From the NCBI RefSeq assembly GCF_016907545.1, contig NZ_JAFBCD010000001.1:2480001-2544000 (forward strand): a DNA stretch of 64,000 nucleotides, read 5' to 3'. The translations under genes and the position numbers were made by a program. Below the pieces are notes generated by a model. The model searched no databases, had not been told where the DNA came from, and was given only the letters and a program-made list of their open reading frames with translations. The stretch is from Paenarthrobacter ilicis. Its GTDB lineage: Bacteria > Actinomycetota > Actinomycetes > Actinomycetales > Micrococcaceae. Position 1 is the first letter of the stretch. Each line of letters begins with the position of its first letter. Of the stretch, positions 63,647 to 64,000 are shown one piece after another.

Positions 63647-64000
63647 TTCGCTTTCTCCTGATTGTTGCTTCCGGCCGTGGCCTGATCATCGGTTTGGGCC
63701 TTGAAGCCCCGTTCGGCGGCATAATCCGCCAGCATGTCCCGCAGCATCTTCCTGCCGCGGTGCAACCGCGACATCACTGTGCCTATGGGAGTGTTCATAA
63801 TTTCTGAAATTTGCTTGTACGCATAACCTTCAACGTCAGCAAAATACACAGCCAGCCGGAACTCCTCCGGAATGGACTGCAAGGCATTCTTGACATCGGA
63901 GTCCGGCAAGTGGTCCAGCGCCTCGGCTTCGGCGGACCTCAACCCCGCTGAAGTATGGGACTCAGCCTTGGCCAACTGCCAATCCTCGATGGTGTCCGAG
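63643..64000 (-). CDS. sigR: ECF sigma factor SigR/SigH-like (5' end beyond window)
   Basis: The C-terminal 118 residues are seen: the linker from [15 protein letters not shown] and region 4 with [50 protein letters not shown], which recognises the -35 element (GGAAT type in this group). The tail is short and polar. Its stop overlaps rsrA, so sigma and anti-sigma are made together. Confidence 0.93.
   Translation of the reverse strand, partial: SDTIEDWQLAKAESHTSAGLRSAEAEALDHLPDSDVKNALQSIPEEFRLAVYFADVEGYAYKQISEIMNTPIGTVMSRLHRGRKMLRDMLADYAAERGFKAQTDDQATAGSNNQEKAK

Overview
The window is high-GC actinobacterial chromosome, most likely from Arthrobacter in the broad sense (Micrococcaceae; Paenarthrobacter or Pseudarthrobacter would also fit). 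The argument is gene order plus protein style. The minus-strand run argS-lysA-hom-thrC-thrB / rho / prfA-prmC-sua5 / wecA / atpI-atpB-E-F-H-A-G-D-C is the known actinobacterial core order. NucS replaces MutS/MutL, a single-chain Kgd-type 2-oxoglutarate enzyme is present, there is a 24-residue bL37 gene, and the end of the window carries a SigR/RsrA-type pair. Families and domains were judged by eye from the translated sequence; no database search was possible.

Layout. 1-6.3 kb: end of a membrane protein gene, an AI-2E family permease, a small hydrolase, a zinc-ribbon protein, nucS, nagA and a cold-shock gene with a long structured leader. 6.4-10.2 kb: an aminoacyl-lipid synthase (MprF-like) with a rhomboid-like front end, overlapping a membrane esterase. 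10.2-18.6 kb: the complete ATP synthase operon. 18.7-24.6 kb: wecA, two further glycosyltransferases, sua5, prmC and prfA. 24.8-33.8 kb: rho (21-bp repeat array and hairpin leader) and the threonine/lysine operon ending at argS. 33.8-37.8 kb: a patchwork of a decayed transposase, a frameshifted gene and small orphan genes. 37.9-40.7 kb: a three-gene flavin-transfer electron-transport module. 40.9-43.7 kb: tRNA-Arg(CCG), a protealysin-type protease with its emfourin inhibitor, and an AraC/DJ-1 regulator. 43.9-52.1 kb: HrpA helicase, HIT protein, alcohol dehydrogenase, sulfurtransferase, a cysteine-desulfhydrase-like enzyme and a metallo-beta-lactamase-fold protein. 52.2-55.6 kb: zur-znuBCA. 55.7-58.3 kb: two CNNM/CBS transporters behind a proline-rich leader ORF. 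58.5-64 kb: kgd, a degenerate SGNH protein, bL37, rsrA and partial sigR.

How the genes work together. WecA and the GT26/GT2 enzymes look like a pathway for a polyprenol-linked wall glycan. The Zur regulator sits next to the zinc importer it should control. ApbE probably attaches FMN to the neighbouring lipoprotein, which would take electrons from the RnfD-FNR membrane protein. Emfourin should hold the signal-less protealysin inactive in the cell.

The best leads for something undescribed are: (a) the proline-rich 60-codon leader ORF with a hairpin-buried ribosome site before the CNNM genes; (b) the rhomboid-like/DUF2156 fusion with its partner esterase; (c) the RnfD-FNR/ApbE/FMN-lipoprotein module; and (d) the recurrent TANNNT element placed 6-7 nt before start codons, which predicts leaderless mRNAs.
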